64,000 nt of DNA from an uncultured bacterium. GTDB taxonomy: Bacteria; Bacillota; Clostridia; Oscillospirales; Acutalibacteraceae. Under the pieces are notes generated by a model. The model was not told the origin of the DNA and searched no databases. It was given only the letters and a program-made list of their open reading frames with translations. Of the stretch, positions 32,486-40,933 are shown in pieces. The DNA is taken from NCBI GenBank assembly GCA_905215055.1, contig CAJMOH010000006.1:1-64000 (forward strand). Reading direction: 5' to 3'. The position numbers and the translations under genes were made by a program. How positions within the stretch are numbered: the stretch's first letter is position 1; each line of letters begins with the position of its first letter.

Positions 32486-33040
32486 ATGAAAAAGAGCAAT
32501 GTGATCGGCGGGATTGTGCTGGCTGCGGCTCTTGTGCTGTCTGTTCCCCTGGGGGTTCACACCTCCCTGACAGAGCTGCGGGACGAGGCGGAATGGTCTT
32601 ACTATGGGGACAAAACCGGCTTTGCCATTTGGGATGGCATTGAGAACCGGGAGGACGCCGCCAGCAACCTGATGACCGTGGCCCGGCGCTACACCAGCGA
32701 GAACCCGGCCCTGACCTCTCTCGTTGGAGATCTGGAGTACGCGGTGAACTATTCTCAAAACTGCTGGGACGGCGACGCGGACCAGGCGGAGGCCAACCAG
32801 CTGATGGGCCAGGCGGCCCAGGCTCTCTACGAAGAGCTGAAGAACACCCAGCTTTCGGAGACGGACCAGAAGTATCCGGACCAGCTGATTGCCCAGATGG
32901 AGTCCGAGCAGGACAAGATCAACCGCTCCAACTACAATGAGGACGCCCGGGAGTTTAACGCCCGGCTGGAGAAATTCCCCGTGAACCTGCTTCGGGGCGT
33001 GGCGGGGATAGAACCTCTGACCACCTTTGACTACGAATGA
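32486..33040 (+). CDS. LemA-family protein
   Basis: This 184-residue protein has one N-terminal membrane segment (VIGGIVLAAALVLSVPLGV) and an outward helical domain. The C-terminal signature SNYNEDAREFNARLEKFPVNLLRGVAG (core NEDAREFNARLEKFPVN) matches the LemA family, whose length is about 180-190 residues. LemA proteins are of uncertain role but often pair with TPM-domain proteins, as here. The ATG follows GGAGGCTTGTGATCG. The stop overlaps the region of the next start, so translation is probably coupled. Confidence 0.88.
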   Translation: MKKSNVIGGIVLAAALVLSVPLGVHTSLTELRDEAEWSYYGDKTGFAIWDGIENREDAASNLMTVARRYTSENPALTSLVGDLEYAVNYSQNCWDGDADQAEANQLMGQAAQALYEELKNTQLSETDQKYPDQLIAQMESEQDKINRSNYNEDAREFNARLEKFPVNLLRGVAGIEPLTTFDYE

Positions 33041-33054
33041 AGGGGGGCGCTTTT

Positions 33055-34044
33055 GTGAAGGCGGCCTTATCGAAACAGCTTCCAAGGGCGCTGGGACTTT
33101 TCCTGGCCCTGATGATGGCCTTCTACCTGGCGGTTCCGGCCTTGGCAGCCTATCCAGACCGGCCGGAAAACCAGTATGTGCTGGACGAGGCCGACGTGCT
33201 CTCGGAGGAAACCGAACAGGAGATCATTTCACAAAACCAGACGCTGTTCCAGGAGGAGGGCGCCCAGATTGTGGTGGTGGCGGTGGACTTCCTGGACGGG
33301 GAGGACATTGCGGACTACGCTTACTCCCTGTTCAACATCTGGGGCATTGGCTCTCAGGAGCGGAACAACGGCCTGCTGCTGCTTTTGGCCATTGGCGAGG
33401 ACAACTACTACGCCATGGCCGGCTACGGCATAGAGGACTACTTTGACGGGGCCAAGCTTCAGGACATGCTGAACGAGTATCTGGAGCCGGATTTTGCCGC
33501 CCGGGATTACGACGCCGGGGTGGAGAAATTCTTCCAGGCGGCTCTGTCGGAGATGGAGAGCTATTACGCAAACTACACGGACGAATACACGGATATGGAA
33601 GCCCCCGCGTACGACGAGGACTACGATTCCTATGAGCCGGGCTTTGGCCAGAGGTTTGGGTCGTTCTTCAGCAGCCTGAGAATTTGGGCCGCGGGAGTTG
33701 TGATGATTGTTCTGGTCTTTTTGCTGATTGCCGTGATTCTGCGGGGCATGGGCGGCGGAGGTCCCCGCTCCGGCGGCGGTGGCGGCGGGGGCTTTTGGTC
33801 CGGGCTGTTCCTGGGCAACCTGCTGGGCCGCACCTACCGGCGGGGCTGGCGTCCCCCTCCGCCGCCTCCCCCTGGCGGCTTCGGCCCCAGAGGTCCCCGG
33901 CCTCCCCGGGGAGGGGGCGGCTTCGGCGGCTTTGGAGGCTTCCGCGGCGGCGGCTCCGGGGGCTTTGGCGGCGCTGGCCGCGGCGGCGGTGGCGGCTTCC
34001 ACGGCGGCGGTGGCAGCCGCGGCGGCGGAGCCGGCAGGCGGTAA
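33055..34044 (+). CDS. TPM-domain membrane protein (YgcG-like) with glycine-rich tail
   Basis: This 329-residue protein has an N-terminal signal peptide (LGLFLALMMAFYLAVPALAA), then a TPM_phosphatase domain with YVLDEADVLSEE and GIGSQERNNGLLLLLAIGEDNYYAM (core ERNNGLLLLLAIG). A membrane segment (AAGVVMIVLVFLLIAVIL) follows, then a long Gly/Arg/Pro-rich tail with GGGG and PPPPPPP runs. TPM proteins act on the envelope and are often paired with LemA. GTG at 33055 follows AGGGGGG and is preferred to an ATG at 33037 that overlaps the lemA stop. A very strong terminator follows. Confidence 0.85.
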   Translation: MKAALSKQLPRALGLFLALMMAFYLAVPALAAYPDRPENQYVLDEADVLSEETEQEIISQNQTLFQEEGAQIVVVAVDFLDGEDIADYAYSLFNIWGIGSQERNNGLLLLLAIGEDNYYAMAGYGIEDYFDGAKLQDMLNEYLEPDFAARDYDAGVEKFFQAALSEMESYYANYTDEYTDMEAPAYDEDYDSYEPGFGQRFGSFFSSLRIWAAGVVMIVLVFLLIAVILRGMGGGGPRSGGGGGGGFWSGLFLGNLLGRTYRRGWRPPPPPPPGGFGPRGPRPPRGGGGFGGFGGFRGGGSGGFGGAGRGGGGGFHGGGGSRGGGAGRR

Positions 34045-34052
34045 CAGATTTC

Positions 34053-34096
34053 TTTGGAAAAGGACGTCCTCGTGTTTTGGGACGTCCTTTTCCAAA
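34053..34096 (+). terminator. Intrinsic terminator, 17-base stem
   Basis: TTTGGAAAAGGACGTCC pairs perfectly with GGACGTCCTTTTCCAAA around a ten-base loop. The T's lie within the descending arm, and the hairpin reads as a terminator on both strands. Confidence 0.75.
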
Positions 34097-34250
34097 GCCG
34101 GCTTCGCTGGCATTCCGTCCTTTCTTGAAAGAAAGGACCAAAGAACTTTCACATCGCGGGGCGGAGCGCAAGCCGCTCCTTTGCCCGGAATAAGCTACGG
34201 GTTTTGTGTCCGCGATTTTTCGCGGCGGGGGAGGGGGCAGCTGAGATGTC
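34097..34250. repeat. Mosaic intergenic repeat (hairpins C and F)
   Basis: A GTCCTTTCTTGAAAGAAAGGAC hairpin is seen at 34118-34139. It is followed by a segment whose complement (34156-34190) resembles the GGGCAAAGG/CGGCCTGCG part of the 80-base repeat at 45.0-45.4 kb. At 34205-34232 the complement of ATCGCGGACACAAAACCC matches module F. No gene is seen in this stretch. Confidence 0.5.
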
Positions 34251-34288
34251 CCCGTATAGAAGGCAGCCGCTGCCCAGAAAGGAGCGCC

Positions 34289-34954
34289 ATGAAACGATAC
34301 TTTCTCTTCGATTTGGACGGCACGGTGGCGGACAACGGGGAGGGCATTTTGAAGTCCGCCCAGTACGCGCTGGATGCCTTTGGCATTTACAACGAGCCGG
34401 AGGAGCGGCTGCGCCGGTTTGTAGGGCCTCCGCTGGATGCGTCCTTCCGGGAGTTTTACGGCTTCTCTCAGGAGCAGGCCCTGGCCGCGGTAGAAAAATA
34501 CCGAGAGCGCTACCGGGTGAAGGGCGTGTATGAAAACCAGCTGTATCCCGGCGTCAGAGAGCTGCTGGAATGCTTGTCTCAGCGGGCGGTGGTGTGCTTG
34601 GCCACCTCCAAGCCTCAGGTGTTCGCCAACACCATTTTAGAGATGGGGCAGGTGCTGCCCTTCTTCCAAGTGGTGGTGGGAGCGGAGCTGGACGGTTCCC
34701 GCACGGACAAGGCAGAGGTCATTCAGGCTGTGCTGGAGCGCCTGGGCAATCCCCCCAAGGAGCAGGCGGTGATGATCGGCGACCGAAAGCACGACATTCT
34801 GGGGGCCGGAACAGCGGGAGTGGAATCCATCGGCGTCCGGTACGGCTTTGCCCCAGAGGGGGAGCTGGAAGCGGCCGGCGCCAAGTGGATTGTCTCCACC
34901 GTGGAGGAATTGAAAGCACTGTGTCTGACTCTTTGCGGGGAGGGCGGCGAGTAA
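34289..34954 (+). CDS. HAD-family hydrolase (phosphoglycolate-phosphatase-like)
   Basis: This 221-residue cytoplasmic phosphatase has motif I FDLDGTVADNGEG near the start, a cap domain, motif II VCLATSKPQ near residue 107, motif III Lys in TDKAEVI, and motif IV MIGDRKHDI near residue 168. The PGPP-like form FVGPPLDASFREFYGFS near residue 44 is typical of the Gph/PpaX subgroup. The ATG follows CAGAAAGGAGCG. It has no operon partner, and a bidirectional terminator separates it from the convergent RHH/SPFH operon. The exact substrate is unknown. Confidence 0.88.
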   Translation: MKRYFLFDLDGTVADNGEGILKSAQYALDAFGIYNEPEERLRRFVGPPLDASFREFYGFSQEQALAAVEKYRERYRVKGVYENQLYPGVRELLECLSQRAVVCLATSKPQVFANTILEMGQVLPFFQVVVGAELDGSRTDKAEVIQAVLERLGNPPKEQAVMIGDRKHDILGAGTAGVESIGVRYGFAPEGELEAAGAKWIVSTVEELKALCLTLCGEGGE

Positions 34955-34970
34955 GGCAAAGGCAAACGAG

Positions 34971-35019
34971 AAAAGGGTTTCGGTCCGGCCTGATAAAAGC
35001 CGGGCTCGAAACCCTTTTT
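34971..35019. terminator. Bidirectional terminator between HAD and RHH genes
   Basis: AAAAGGGTTTCG and CGAAACCCTTTTT form a 12-base stem with a GC-rich loop that has its own helix (CCGGC/GCCGG). A and T tracts lie on both sides. Confidence 0.85.
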
Positions 35020-35027
35020 GCTTGCGC

Positions 35028-35201
35028 TTATTCCTGTTCCTTATTTCCCTTTTTTCTCTTTTTCACGCACTCCGTCAGCAGATATTCAATCTGCCCGTTG
35101 ATGGAGCGGAAATCGTCCTCGGCCCAGGCCGCCAGGTCCTCCCACAGCTTGGGTGAGATCCGCAGCAGAATCTGCTTTTTGCCCTTTTCCTTTTGCTCCA
35201 T
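35028..35201 (-). CDS. Arc/ribbon-helix-helix-like small DNA-binding protein
   Basis: This 57-residue protein reads MEQKEKGKKQILLRISPKLW and continues EDLAAWAEDDFRSINGQIEYLL, then a basic tail. A short beta strand (QILLRIS) followed by two helices, the second with RSINGQIEYLL, is the Arc/CopG-type ribbon-helix-helix layout. It lies 18 bases after the SPFH gene on the same strand, with AAAGGCAG upstream of ATG, so it is the second gene of that operon. An inverted repeat covering the operon's -10 box is a possible target, suggesting autoregulation. It is too short for the usual gene callers and is easily missed. Confidence 0.75.
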   Translation of the reverse strand: MEQKEKGKKQILLRISPKLWEDLAAWAEDDFRSINGQIEYLLTECVKKRKKGNKEQE

Positions 35202-35219
35202 TCCATCACTGCCTTTGGT

Positions 35220-36215
35220 TTAATAGATGGACCCGCTGTTCACAATGGGCTGGGCGTCCTTGTTGCCGCAGAGCACCACCAGCAGATTGGACACCATAGC
35301 GGCCTTGCGCTCTTCGTCCAGGTCTACAATGCGCTGGTCCTGAAGCTGCTCCAGAGCCATCTCCACCATGCCCACGGCGCCCTCCACAATCTTCTTCCGG
35401 GCGGCCACAATGGCCTCCGCCTGCTGGCGCTGGAGCATGGCTGCGGCAATCTCCGGGGCGTAGGACAGATGGGTGATGCGCACCTCCAGAATCTCCAGCC
35501 CGGCAATGGCCACCCGCTGCTGCAAATCCTGCTTCATCATGTCGGCGATCTCCTGGCTGCTGCCCCGCAGGGTCTTTTCCCCCTGGTCGTCGTCGTCCAT
35601 CAGGTCGTAGGGGTACATCCGGGCGATGTTCCGGGTGGCGGAGTCGCACTGGGTGCCTAAAAACGTCCGGTAGTTCTGCACGTTGAACACCGCCTTGGTG
35701 GTGTCCACAATCCGCCAGATGACAATGGTGCCGATAACGATGGGGTTGCCCCTCTCGTCATTGACGGTTTGCTTCTCGTTGTTCAGGGTCATGGTCTTGA
35801 GGGAGATCTTTTTATTGCTTCCCAGGCTCACTGTGGTGGAGCCGTTTAACGTGGTCATTGAGGCGGGGGCGGCCCCGGGGTTGATGCCCTCGCAGAAGGG
35901 GTTCACCCAGAAGTAGCCGTCCTTTTTCAGAGTGCCGTGATACTTGCCGAAGAGGGTCAGCACCAGGGCCTCGTTGGGGTTTAGAATCTTCAGCCCCGGC
36001 ATGAGGAACAGGTCAAAGATAAGCACCAGCGCTCCGGCAATGGCAATGGCCACGGCGGCGCCCACGTTGGTGGAGGAAAGAAATACCGGCCCGCACACCA
36101 TGGCGGCAATGCTGCCAAAGAACAGCACCAAGATCAAGGCCAGCATGGCAAAGCCGTTTTTTGTTTTTACCGGCTTTTCCGTATAGCGGTTGACGATTTT
36201 CTCTTGGTTTTCCAT
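35220..36215 (-). CDS. SPFH/band-7-domain membrane protein
   Basis: This 331-residue protein has two N-terminal membrane segments ([20 protein letters not shown] and [18 protein letters not shown]) and then an SPFH domain starting [20 protein letters not shown] (core [13 protein letters not shown]). A flotillin-like helical C-terminal part follows, with [33 protein letters not shown] repeats ([15 protein letters not shown]). Such proteins organise membrane microdomains or support proteases. The ATG follows AAAGGAGTG. It starts an operon with a ribbon-helix-helix regulator and has a near-consensus promoter. This pairing with a small RHH protein is the notable context. Confidence 0.92.
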   Translation of the reverse strand: MENQEKIVNRYTEKPVKTKNGFAMLALILVLFFGSIAAMVCGPVFLSSTNVGAAVAIAIAGALVLIFDLFLMPGLKILNPNEALVLTLFGKYHGTLKKDGYFWVNPFCEGINPGAAPASMTTLNGSTTVSLGSNKKISLKTMTLNNEKQTVNDERGNPIVIGTIVIWRIVDTTKAVFNVQNYRTFLGTQCDSATRNIARMYPYDLMDDDDQGEKTLRGSSQEIADMMKQDLQQRVAIAGLEILEVRITHLSYAPEIAAAMLQRQQAEAIVAARKKIVEGAVGMVEMALEQLQDQRIVDLDEERKAAMVSNLLVVLCGNKDAQPIVNSGSIY

Positions 36216-36245
36216 TCAATAACACTCCTTTTCAAGCTTTCTGTT

Positions 36246-36281
36246 TGATAGCATTATACTATCATTTTGAAACATTGTCAA
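36246..36281 (-). promoter_or_regulatory. Consensus promoter with overlapping dyad (SPFH-RHH operon)
   Basis: On the minus strand TTGACA (36281-36276) and TATAAT (36258-36253) are separated by 17 bases, a perfect sigma-A pair. The inverted repeat TGATAG (36246-36251) and CTATCA (36259-36264) brackets the -10 box. This position suits an operator for the RHH protein of the same operon. Confidence 0.75.
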
Positions 36282-36321
36282 GGAGGGGCGGGGAATTTTT
36301 CCCGCCTTTTTCCGGGGCGGC

Positions 36322-36350
36322 TTGCGCTTCTTCCCAAAAGGATTTATAAT
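36322..36350 (+). promoter_or_regulatory. Promoter of the MBL-hydrolase/kinase operon
   Basis: TTGCGC (36322-36327) and TATAAT (36345-36350) are separated by 17 bases, 30 bases before the start codon. Confidence 0.7.
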
Positions 36351-36380
36351 GAAAAAAACAGAGAGCGAGGAGGAGTTTTT

Positions 36381-37229
36381 ATGCCATTTGATTTCAAAAC
36401 GCCCTTTCAGGCCCGGCGTCTTCCCAACCGGGTGACGGAGATCACCGATCCCTCGGGGGTCCACTGCTTTTTGGTGGAAGGAGAAACGCAGGCTGTGCTG
36501 ATTGACACCATGACCGGCATTCGGGGCCTGAAGAAGTTTGTGTCCACCCTGACGGACCTGCCCGTCCAGGTGGCGCTGACCCACGGCCACATGGACCACG
36601 CGGGGGGCGTATTTGAGTTTGGCCGGTGCGCCCTTCATCCGGCGGATATTCCCATGCTGGACGGCCGCACCCTGCCCGCCAGGATGGGCTATGTCCGGGG
36701 ACAGCTTCAGGCTCAGGGAGAGACAGACCTGCCGGACGAAACCGCCTTTGTGCCGGACAGCCCGGTGGAGTTTTCCGCCCTGCAAGCCGGGGACAGGCTG
36801 GACCTGGGAGGCAGAGCCTTGGAGGTGCTTTTTGTGCCGGGACACACCAAGGGTTCCCTGTGCTACCTGGATCCGGACTCGGGAGATTTCTTTGCCGGGG
36901 ACGCCTGCAACAACAATACCCTGGTGATGATGGACACCTCCGCCACCATTGAGGAATATTTGCGGGCTCTGCTGGACCTGAAGGAGCGCCAGCCGGAAAT
37001 CCAGCGGTTTTACCTGTTCCACGGTCCCAGCCTGCAGGAGAAAACCTGCATAGACGACAACATTCAGTGCTGCTGGGAAATTCTGGCGGGTACGGACGAC
37101 CACATTCCCGTGGAGTTTCTGGGCCGCACCGGATATTTGGCCAAGGAGCGCCTGCCGGGTCAGTTTGTCCGAAAGGACGGAGGGTTTGGAAACATCATGT
37201 ACACCCCGGAGCGGGTTCGCCGGGGCTGA
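36381..37229 (+). CDS. MBL-fold metallo-hydrolase
   Basis: This 282-residue protein has the zinc-binding motif THGHMDHAGG (residues 65-74) with His, His, Asp and His ligands. A further ligand is in FVPGHTKGS near residue 151, and an Asp is in FFAGDACNN near residue 172. This is a glyoxalase-II/MBL hydrolase, and the substrate cannot be told. The C-terminal extension of about 90 residues contains FHGPSLQEK and a CC pair (IQCCWEI). The ATG follows GAGGAGGAG. The kinase gene starts 15 bases downstream, so the two form one operon. A strong terminator closes it. Confidence 0.88.
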   Translation: MPFDFKTPFQARRLPNRVTEITDPSGVHCFLVEGETQAVLIDTMTGIRGLKKFVSTLTDLPVQVALTHGHMDHAGGVFEFGRCALHPADIPMLDGRTLPARMGYVRGQLQAQGETDLPDETAFVPDSPVEFSALQAGDRLDLGGRALEVLFVPGHTKGSLCYLDPDSGDFFAGDACNNNTLVMMDTSATIEEYLRALLDLKERQPEIQRFYLFHGPSLQEKTCIDDNIQCCWEILAGTDDHIPVEFLGRTGYLAKERLPGQFVRKDGGFGNIMYTPERVRRG

Positions 37230-37244
37230 GCGCGGGAGGCCGGT

Positions 37245-37751
37245 ATGAAGCAGCTTTACATCATTGGCGGTCCCATGGGGGTGGGGAAAACCACCGTTTG
37301 CCGGGAGCTGAAGGCCCTGACCGCCCCTTGTGCCTTTCTGGACGGGGACTGGTGCTGGGACATGGAGCCGTTCCAGGTAACCCCGGAGACCACGGCAATG
37401 GTCCAGGAGAATATCGCCTTTCTGCTGGGGCAGTTTCTCCGCTGCTCCGCCTACGAGACAGTGATTTTCTGCTGGGTTCTGCACCAGCAGGAGATTGTGG
37501 ACAGCCTGCTCCGGCAGCTTCCCTTGGAGGGGGTGCGGGTCCACGGGGTTTCCCTGCTGGCCAGGCCGGAAACGCTGAAGGAGCGCATTGGCAAGGATGT
37601 GGCCGCGGGGCTGCGCTCCTGGGACGTGCTGGAGCGGTCCTTGCAGCGGCTGCCTCTGTATGAAAGCATGTCCACCCAAAAGCTGTGGGTGGACGGTCTG
37701 ACGCCCCGGCAGGCCGCTCAAAGGCTGGCGGCTCTGGGGCAGGAGCCGTAA
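37245..37751 (+). CDS. P-loop AAA_33-like ATP/GTP-binding kinase
   Basis: This 168-residue protein has a Walker A GGPMGVGKTT at residues 8-17 and the first-strand acidic residues LDGDWCWDM near residue 32. A lid-like segment with RIGKDVAAGLRSWDVLERSL near residue 118 follows. The size and layout suit small nucleotide or shikimate-kinase-like proteins of the AAA_33 group. The natural substrate is unknown. The ATG follows GGGAGGCCGGT, and the gene is cotranscribed with the MBL hydrolase. The bidirectional terminator downstream separates it from convergent hydF. Confidence 0.8.
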   Translation: MKQLYIIGGPMGVGKTTVCRELKALTAPCAFLDGDWCWDMEPFQVTPETTAMVQENIAFLLGQFLRCSAYETVIFCWVLHQQEIVDSLLRQLPLEGVRVHGVSLLARPETLKERIGKDVAAGLRSWDVLERSLQRLPLYESMSTQKLWVDGLTPRQAAQRLAALGQEP

Positions 37752-37756
37752 GGCGC

Positions 37757-37796
37757 AAAAAAGGACGTTCAAGGCAGGCTTGAGCGTCCTTTTTTA
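37757..37796. terminator. Bidirectional terminator between kinase and hydF
   Basis: AAAAAAGGACG.TTCAAG pairs with CTTGAGCGTCCTTTTTT with one mismatch around a five-base loop. T-tracts lie on both strands. Confidence 0.85.
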
Positions 37797-37808
37797 TATA
37801 TGGAATTG

Positions 37809-39008
37809 TTACGGCAGCAGGGCGTGCAGGTCGGGAAACAGCTCCACGCTGCGCTTGAGAATTCCCTTTAAATGGGCGATGGTGATGCCGTAGTTGGTAA
37901 AGGGTACGCCCGCGTCCCCGGCGGTTTTCCGGCGGTAGTCCATCTCCCGGCCGTTGAGCATGCAGCCCCCGCAGTGGATGACCAGCTTGTAGGGAGACAA
38001 ATCTTCGGGGAAGTCCCGGCCGGAGGAGTGCTCCAGCTCCAGGTCCTTGCCGGTGTACTCCCTCAGCCACTTGGGAATTTTCACCGTGCCAATGTCCTCG
38101 CACTGGCGGTGATGAGTGCAGCCCTCGGCAATGAGTACCCGGTCCCCGTCCTGAAGCCGGTCGATGGCGGCCACGCCCCGGACAGCGTCCTCCAGAAAGC
38201 CCTTGTACCGGGCCATCAAAATGGAGAAGGAGGTCAGGGGGATGTCCTTGGGGGTGTCCCGGTCCACCTGGGCAAAGGCCTGGCTGTCGGTGATGACCAT
38301 GCGGGGTTTGACCGCCAGCTTTTCCAGGGTGGGGGCCAGGGTGTTTTCCTTCACCACAACGGCGGTGCAGTCCGCGTCCAGCACGTCCCGGATGGTTTGC
38401 TGCTGGGGCAGAATCAGCCTTCCCTTGGGGGCGGCGCTGTCAATGGGAGTGACCAGCACCACCAGGTCCCCCGGGGTGAGCAGGTCTCCCACCAGACGCT
38501 TGTCCTCCGCCTGAGAGCGGGTCAGCCGGGCAATGCGCTCCTTCAGCTCCTCAATGCCCTCTCTTGTCACGGCGCTGACAGCCAGCTGATTTTCCCCCAG
38601 CTGGGGAGCGGCCCCCAGGTCGCTTTTGTTGTAGGCGATCAGATAGGGGATGCCCTTCTGCTGGAACAGGGCGATAAGCTCCTGGTCCGCGGGAGTCATG
38701 CCCTGGGTGGCGTCCACCACCAGCACGGCGCAGTCCGCCCGGTTGAGAATCTGCTTGGTGCGCTTCACCCGCAGCTCTCCCAGAGCGCCCTCGTCGTCAA
38801 ATCCAGGGGTATCGATGATGACCACCGGCCCCATAGGCAGCAGCTCCATAGATTTCATCACCGGGTCGGTGGTGGTACCCTTCACGTTGGACACCACGGA
38901 AAGCTCTTGGTTTGTCACAGCGTTGACCACGCTGGACTTGCCCGCGTTTCTCCGGCCGAAAAAGCCGATGTGTACCCTCTCAGCGGAGGGGGTGTCGTTT
39001 AAGCTCAT
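37809..39008 (-). CDS. hydF: [FeFe]-hydrogenase H-cluster maturation GTPase HydF
   Basis: This 399-residue scaffold protein assembles the diiron subcluster of [FeFe] hydrogenase. The GTPase domain has GRRNAGKSS (residues 18-26), DTPGF (66-70) and NKSD (127-130). The C-terminal cluster motif is complete: C297-x-H299, then 45 residues and H345-C346-x-x-C349, inside the known CxHx44-53HCxxC pattern. The ATG follows AAGGAGGTATACAC. hydG lies 510 bases upstream on the same strand and hydE further on. Repeat DNA separates them, and no other hyd gene is in the immediate gap. The hydrogenase itself is not in the window. Confidence 0.96.
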   Translation of the reverse strand: MSLNDTPSAERVHIGFFGRRNAGKSSVVNAVTNQELSVVSNVKGTTTDPVMKSMELLPMGPVVIIDTPGFDDEGALGELRVKRTKQILNRADCAVLVVDATQGMTPADQELIALFQQKGIPYLIAYNKSDLGAAPQLGENQLAVSAVTREGIEELKERIARLTRSQAEDKRLVGDLLTPGDLVVLVTPIDSAAPKGRLILPQQQTIRDVLDADCTAVVVKENTLAPTLEKLAVKPRMVITDSQAFAQVDRDTPKDIPLTSFSILMARYKGFLEDAVRGVAAIDRLQDGDRVLIAEGCTHHRQCEDIGTVKIPKWLREYTGKDLELEHSSGRDFPEDLSPYKLVIHCGGCMLNGREMDYRRKTAGDAGVPFTNYGITIAHLKGILKRSVELFPDLHALLP

Positions 39009-39517
39009 GTGTATACCTCCTTGCCCAGTGCCTGGGCTGTCTCTTCGCGCCCTGGGGCGGCGGCGAAACGCCGCGCCTGTGCAGGACGATAACGCACGTC
39101 CGCGCCGGTGGCTTCACTGAGACCTTCCCGCCTTTGCGGTACGCAAATAGGCGGCGTGTCCAGTCCGGCCACGGACCGGCATGCCTGGGGTGCGACCCCC
39201 GCCCTTGCGGAACGCAAGAGGGCGGCTTGGCCAGTCCGGCCACGCACCGGCGGAGTGCCTCCGCTGTCTCTTCACGCCCTGGGGCGGCGGCGAAACGCCG
39301 CGCCTGTGCAGGACGATAACGCACGTCCGCGCCGGTGGCTTCACTGAGACCTTCCCGCCTTTGCGGTACGCAAATAGGCGGCGTGTCCAGTCCGGCCACG
39401 GACCGGCTCCTTTCCCCCAGCAAACGGCCCCTCCCGCGCAAGCGAGTTTGCGTCCTGATAATTGCCCGGGCGCTCATAGCGCCCGCCCCGCGACTCGTCC
39501 CGCCGGGGACACCCGGC
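39009..39517. repeat. Repeat-rich gap between hydF and hydG with a 144-base direct repeat
   Basis: The block 39037-39180 is repeated at 39264-39407 with one visible difference (G for A near the start), giving a period of 227 bases. Each copy holds a hairpin (inner helix TTTGCG/CGCAAA, outer CCGCC/GGCGG). Between them lies a third hairpin (CTTGCG/CGCAAG, 39204-39218). The end of the gap (39431-39495) contains GCCCGGGCGCT...AGCGCCCG, also seen at 41.7 and 55.1 kb. No convincing gene is seen. Confidence 0.75.
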
Positions 39518-40933
39518 TTAAAACCGGAAGTCCCGAATGCCCTGCTCAATCTTCTCCAGGTGGTCCTTGCAGATCTCCTTGACCTTCTCCTTGGGAATGT
39601 TCTCCAGCTCCGCCTGGATCAGCTTCTCCCCAATGGCCTTGGTCTCCGGGGCGGCGTAGTCCATCAGGTACTCCTTCAAGGTCATCAGGGCGTTGGGATG
39701 GCAGCAGTTTTGAATCTGCCCGCTCTTGCACAGGCTCATAAAGCGGTCGCCGGTGCGGCCCTCCCGGTAACAGGCGGTGCAGAAGGAGGGAATATATCCC
39801 AGCTCCATCAGCCATTTCACCACTTCATCCAGGGTGCGGTTGTCGCTGACGTCGAACTGCTCGGTGTCGTGAGGACGCTCCTCCTCGGTGTAGCCGCCCA
39901 CGCTGGTGCGGCTGCCGCCGGACACCTGGGAGATGCCCAGATGCAGCGCCCGCTCCCGGACGGACTGGTTTTCCCGGGTGGACATAATCATGCCGGTGTA
40001 GGGCACCGCCACCCGGATGCAGGCGCAGATCTTCAGGAAGGTGTCGTCGTCAATGCCGTTGTCAAACTCGTCGGGGTCGATGTCGTCGGCGTGCTTTACC
40101 CGAGGCACGCTGATGGTGTGAGGTCCCACTCCGTGGACAGCCTCCAGGTGCTCGGCGTGCATCAGCAGCCCGGCGAACTCATAGCGGTACAGTTCCAGGC
40201 CGAAGAGCACCCCCAGGCCCACGTCGTCAATGCCGCCCTCCATAGCCCGGTCCATAGCCTCGGTGTGATAGCAGTAGTTGCTCTTGGGGCCGGTGGGATG
40301 CAGGTGCTCGTAGCTCTCCTTGTGATAGGTCTCCTGGAACAGAACATAGGTGCCAATGCCCGCCTCCTTCAGCTTGCGGTAATTCTCCACGGTGGTGGCG
40401 GCGATGTTCACGTTCACCCGGCGGATGGCACCGTTTTTGTGCTTGATGGAGTAGATGGTGTGGATGCAGTCCAGCACATACTCAATGGGGCAGTTGACAG
40501 GGTCCTCGCCGGTCTCGATGGCCAGGCGCTTGTGGCCCATGTCCTGCAAGGCGATGACCTCCTTTTCCACCTCTTCCTGGGTCAGCTTTTTCCGGGGGAT
40601 GTGCTTGTTCTTCTGATGGTAGGGACAGTACAGGCAGCCGTTGACGCAGTAGTTGGACAGATACAGCGGCGCGAAGATGACAATGCGGTTGCCGTAGAAA
40701 TCCTTTTTGATCTGCTCGGCCAGGGCGTACAGCTCCTGAACCTTTTCAGGGATGTCGCAGGCCAGCAGCACAGAGGCCTCCCGGTGGGACAGGCCCTTGC
40801 GCTCCCGGGCCTTGTTCAGAATCTGGTCGATCAGCTCCAGGTTGTCCTTGTTCTCGTCGGCATAGGCCAGGGTGTCCAGGATTTCCTGGTGGTCGATAAA
40901 TTCCTCGGCTTTCAGTGACTTAGGGTTGTACAT
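39518..40933 (-). CDS. hydG: [FeFe]-hydrogenase maturase HydG, tyrosine lyase
   Basis: This 471-residue radical SAM enzyme cleaves tyrosine to supply CO and cyanide for the H-cluster. The SAM cluster motif is C96-x3-C100-x2-C103 in NYCVNGCLYCPY. The second cluster is given by C-T-A-C, 22 residues, then C near residues 381-407, the HydG signature CX2CX22C. Motifs such as MGHKRLAIETGEDP (GGE-like) are present. The length is normal. The ATG follows AAAGGATGAATG. It is on the same strand as hydF and hydE. A 290-base upstream gap and repeat DNA separate it from hydE. Confidence 0.96.
   Translation of the reverse strand: MYNPKSLKAEEFIDHQEILDTLAYADENKDNLELIDQILNKARERKGLSHREASVLLACDIPEKVQELYALAEQIKKDFYGNRIVIFAPLYLSNYCVNGCLYCPYHQKNKHIPRKKLTQEEVEKEVIALQDMGHKRLAIETGEDPVNCPIEYVLDCIHTIYSIKHKNGAIRRVNVNIAATTVENYRKLKEAGIGTYVLFQETYHKESYEHLHPTGPKSNYCYHTEAMDRAMEGGIDDVGLGVLFGLELYRYEFAGLLMHAEHLEAVHGVGPHTISVPRVKHADDIDPDEFDNGIDDDTFLKICACIRVAVPYTGMIMSTRENQSVRERALHLGISQVSGGSRTSVGGYTEEERPHDTEQFDVSDNRTLDEVVKWLMELGYIPSFCTACYREGRTGDRFMSLCKSGQIQNCCHPNALMTLKEYLMDYAAPETKAIGEKLIQAELENIPKEKVKEICKDHLEKIEQGIRDFRF

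Noticed and set aside
39037..39407. CRISPR array
   Set aside because: Only two copies of a long (144 base) unit exist, with unlike intervening DNA of 83 bases and no cas genes.
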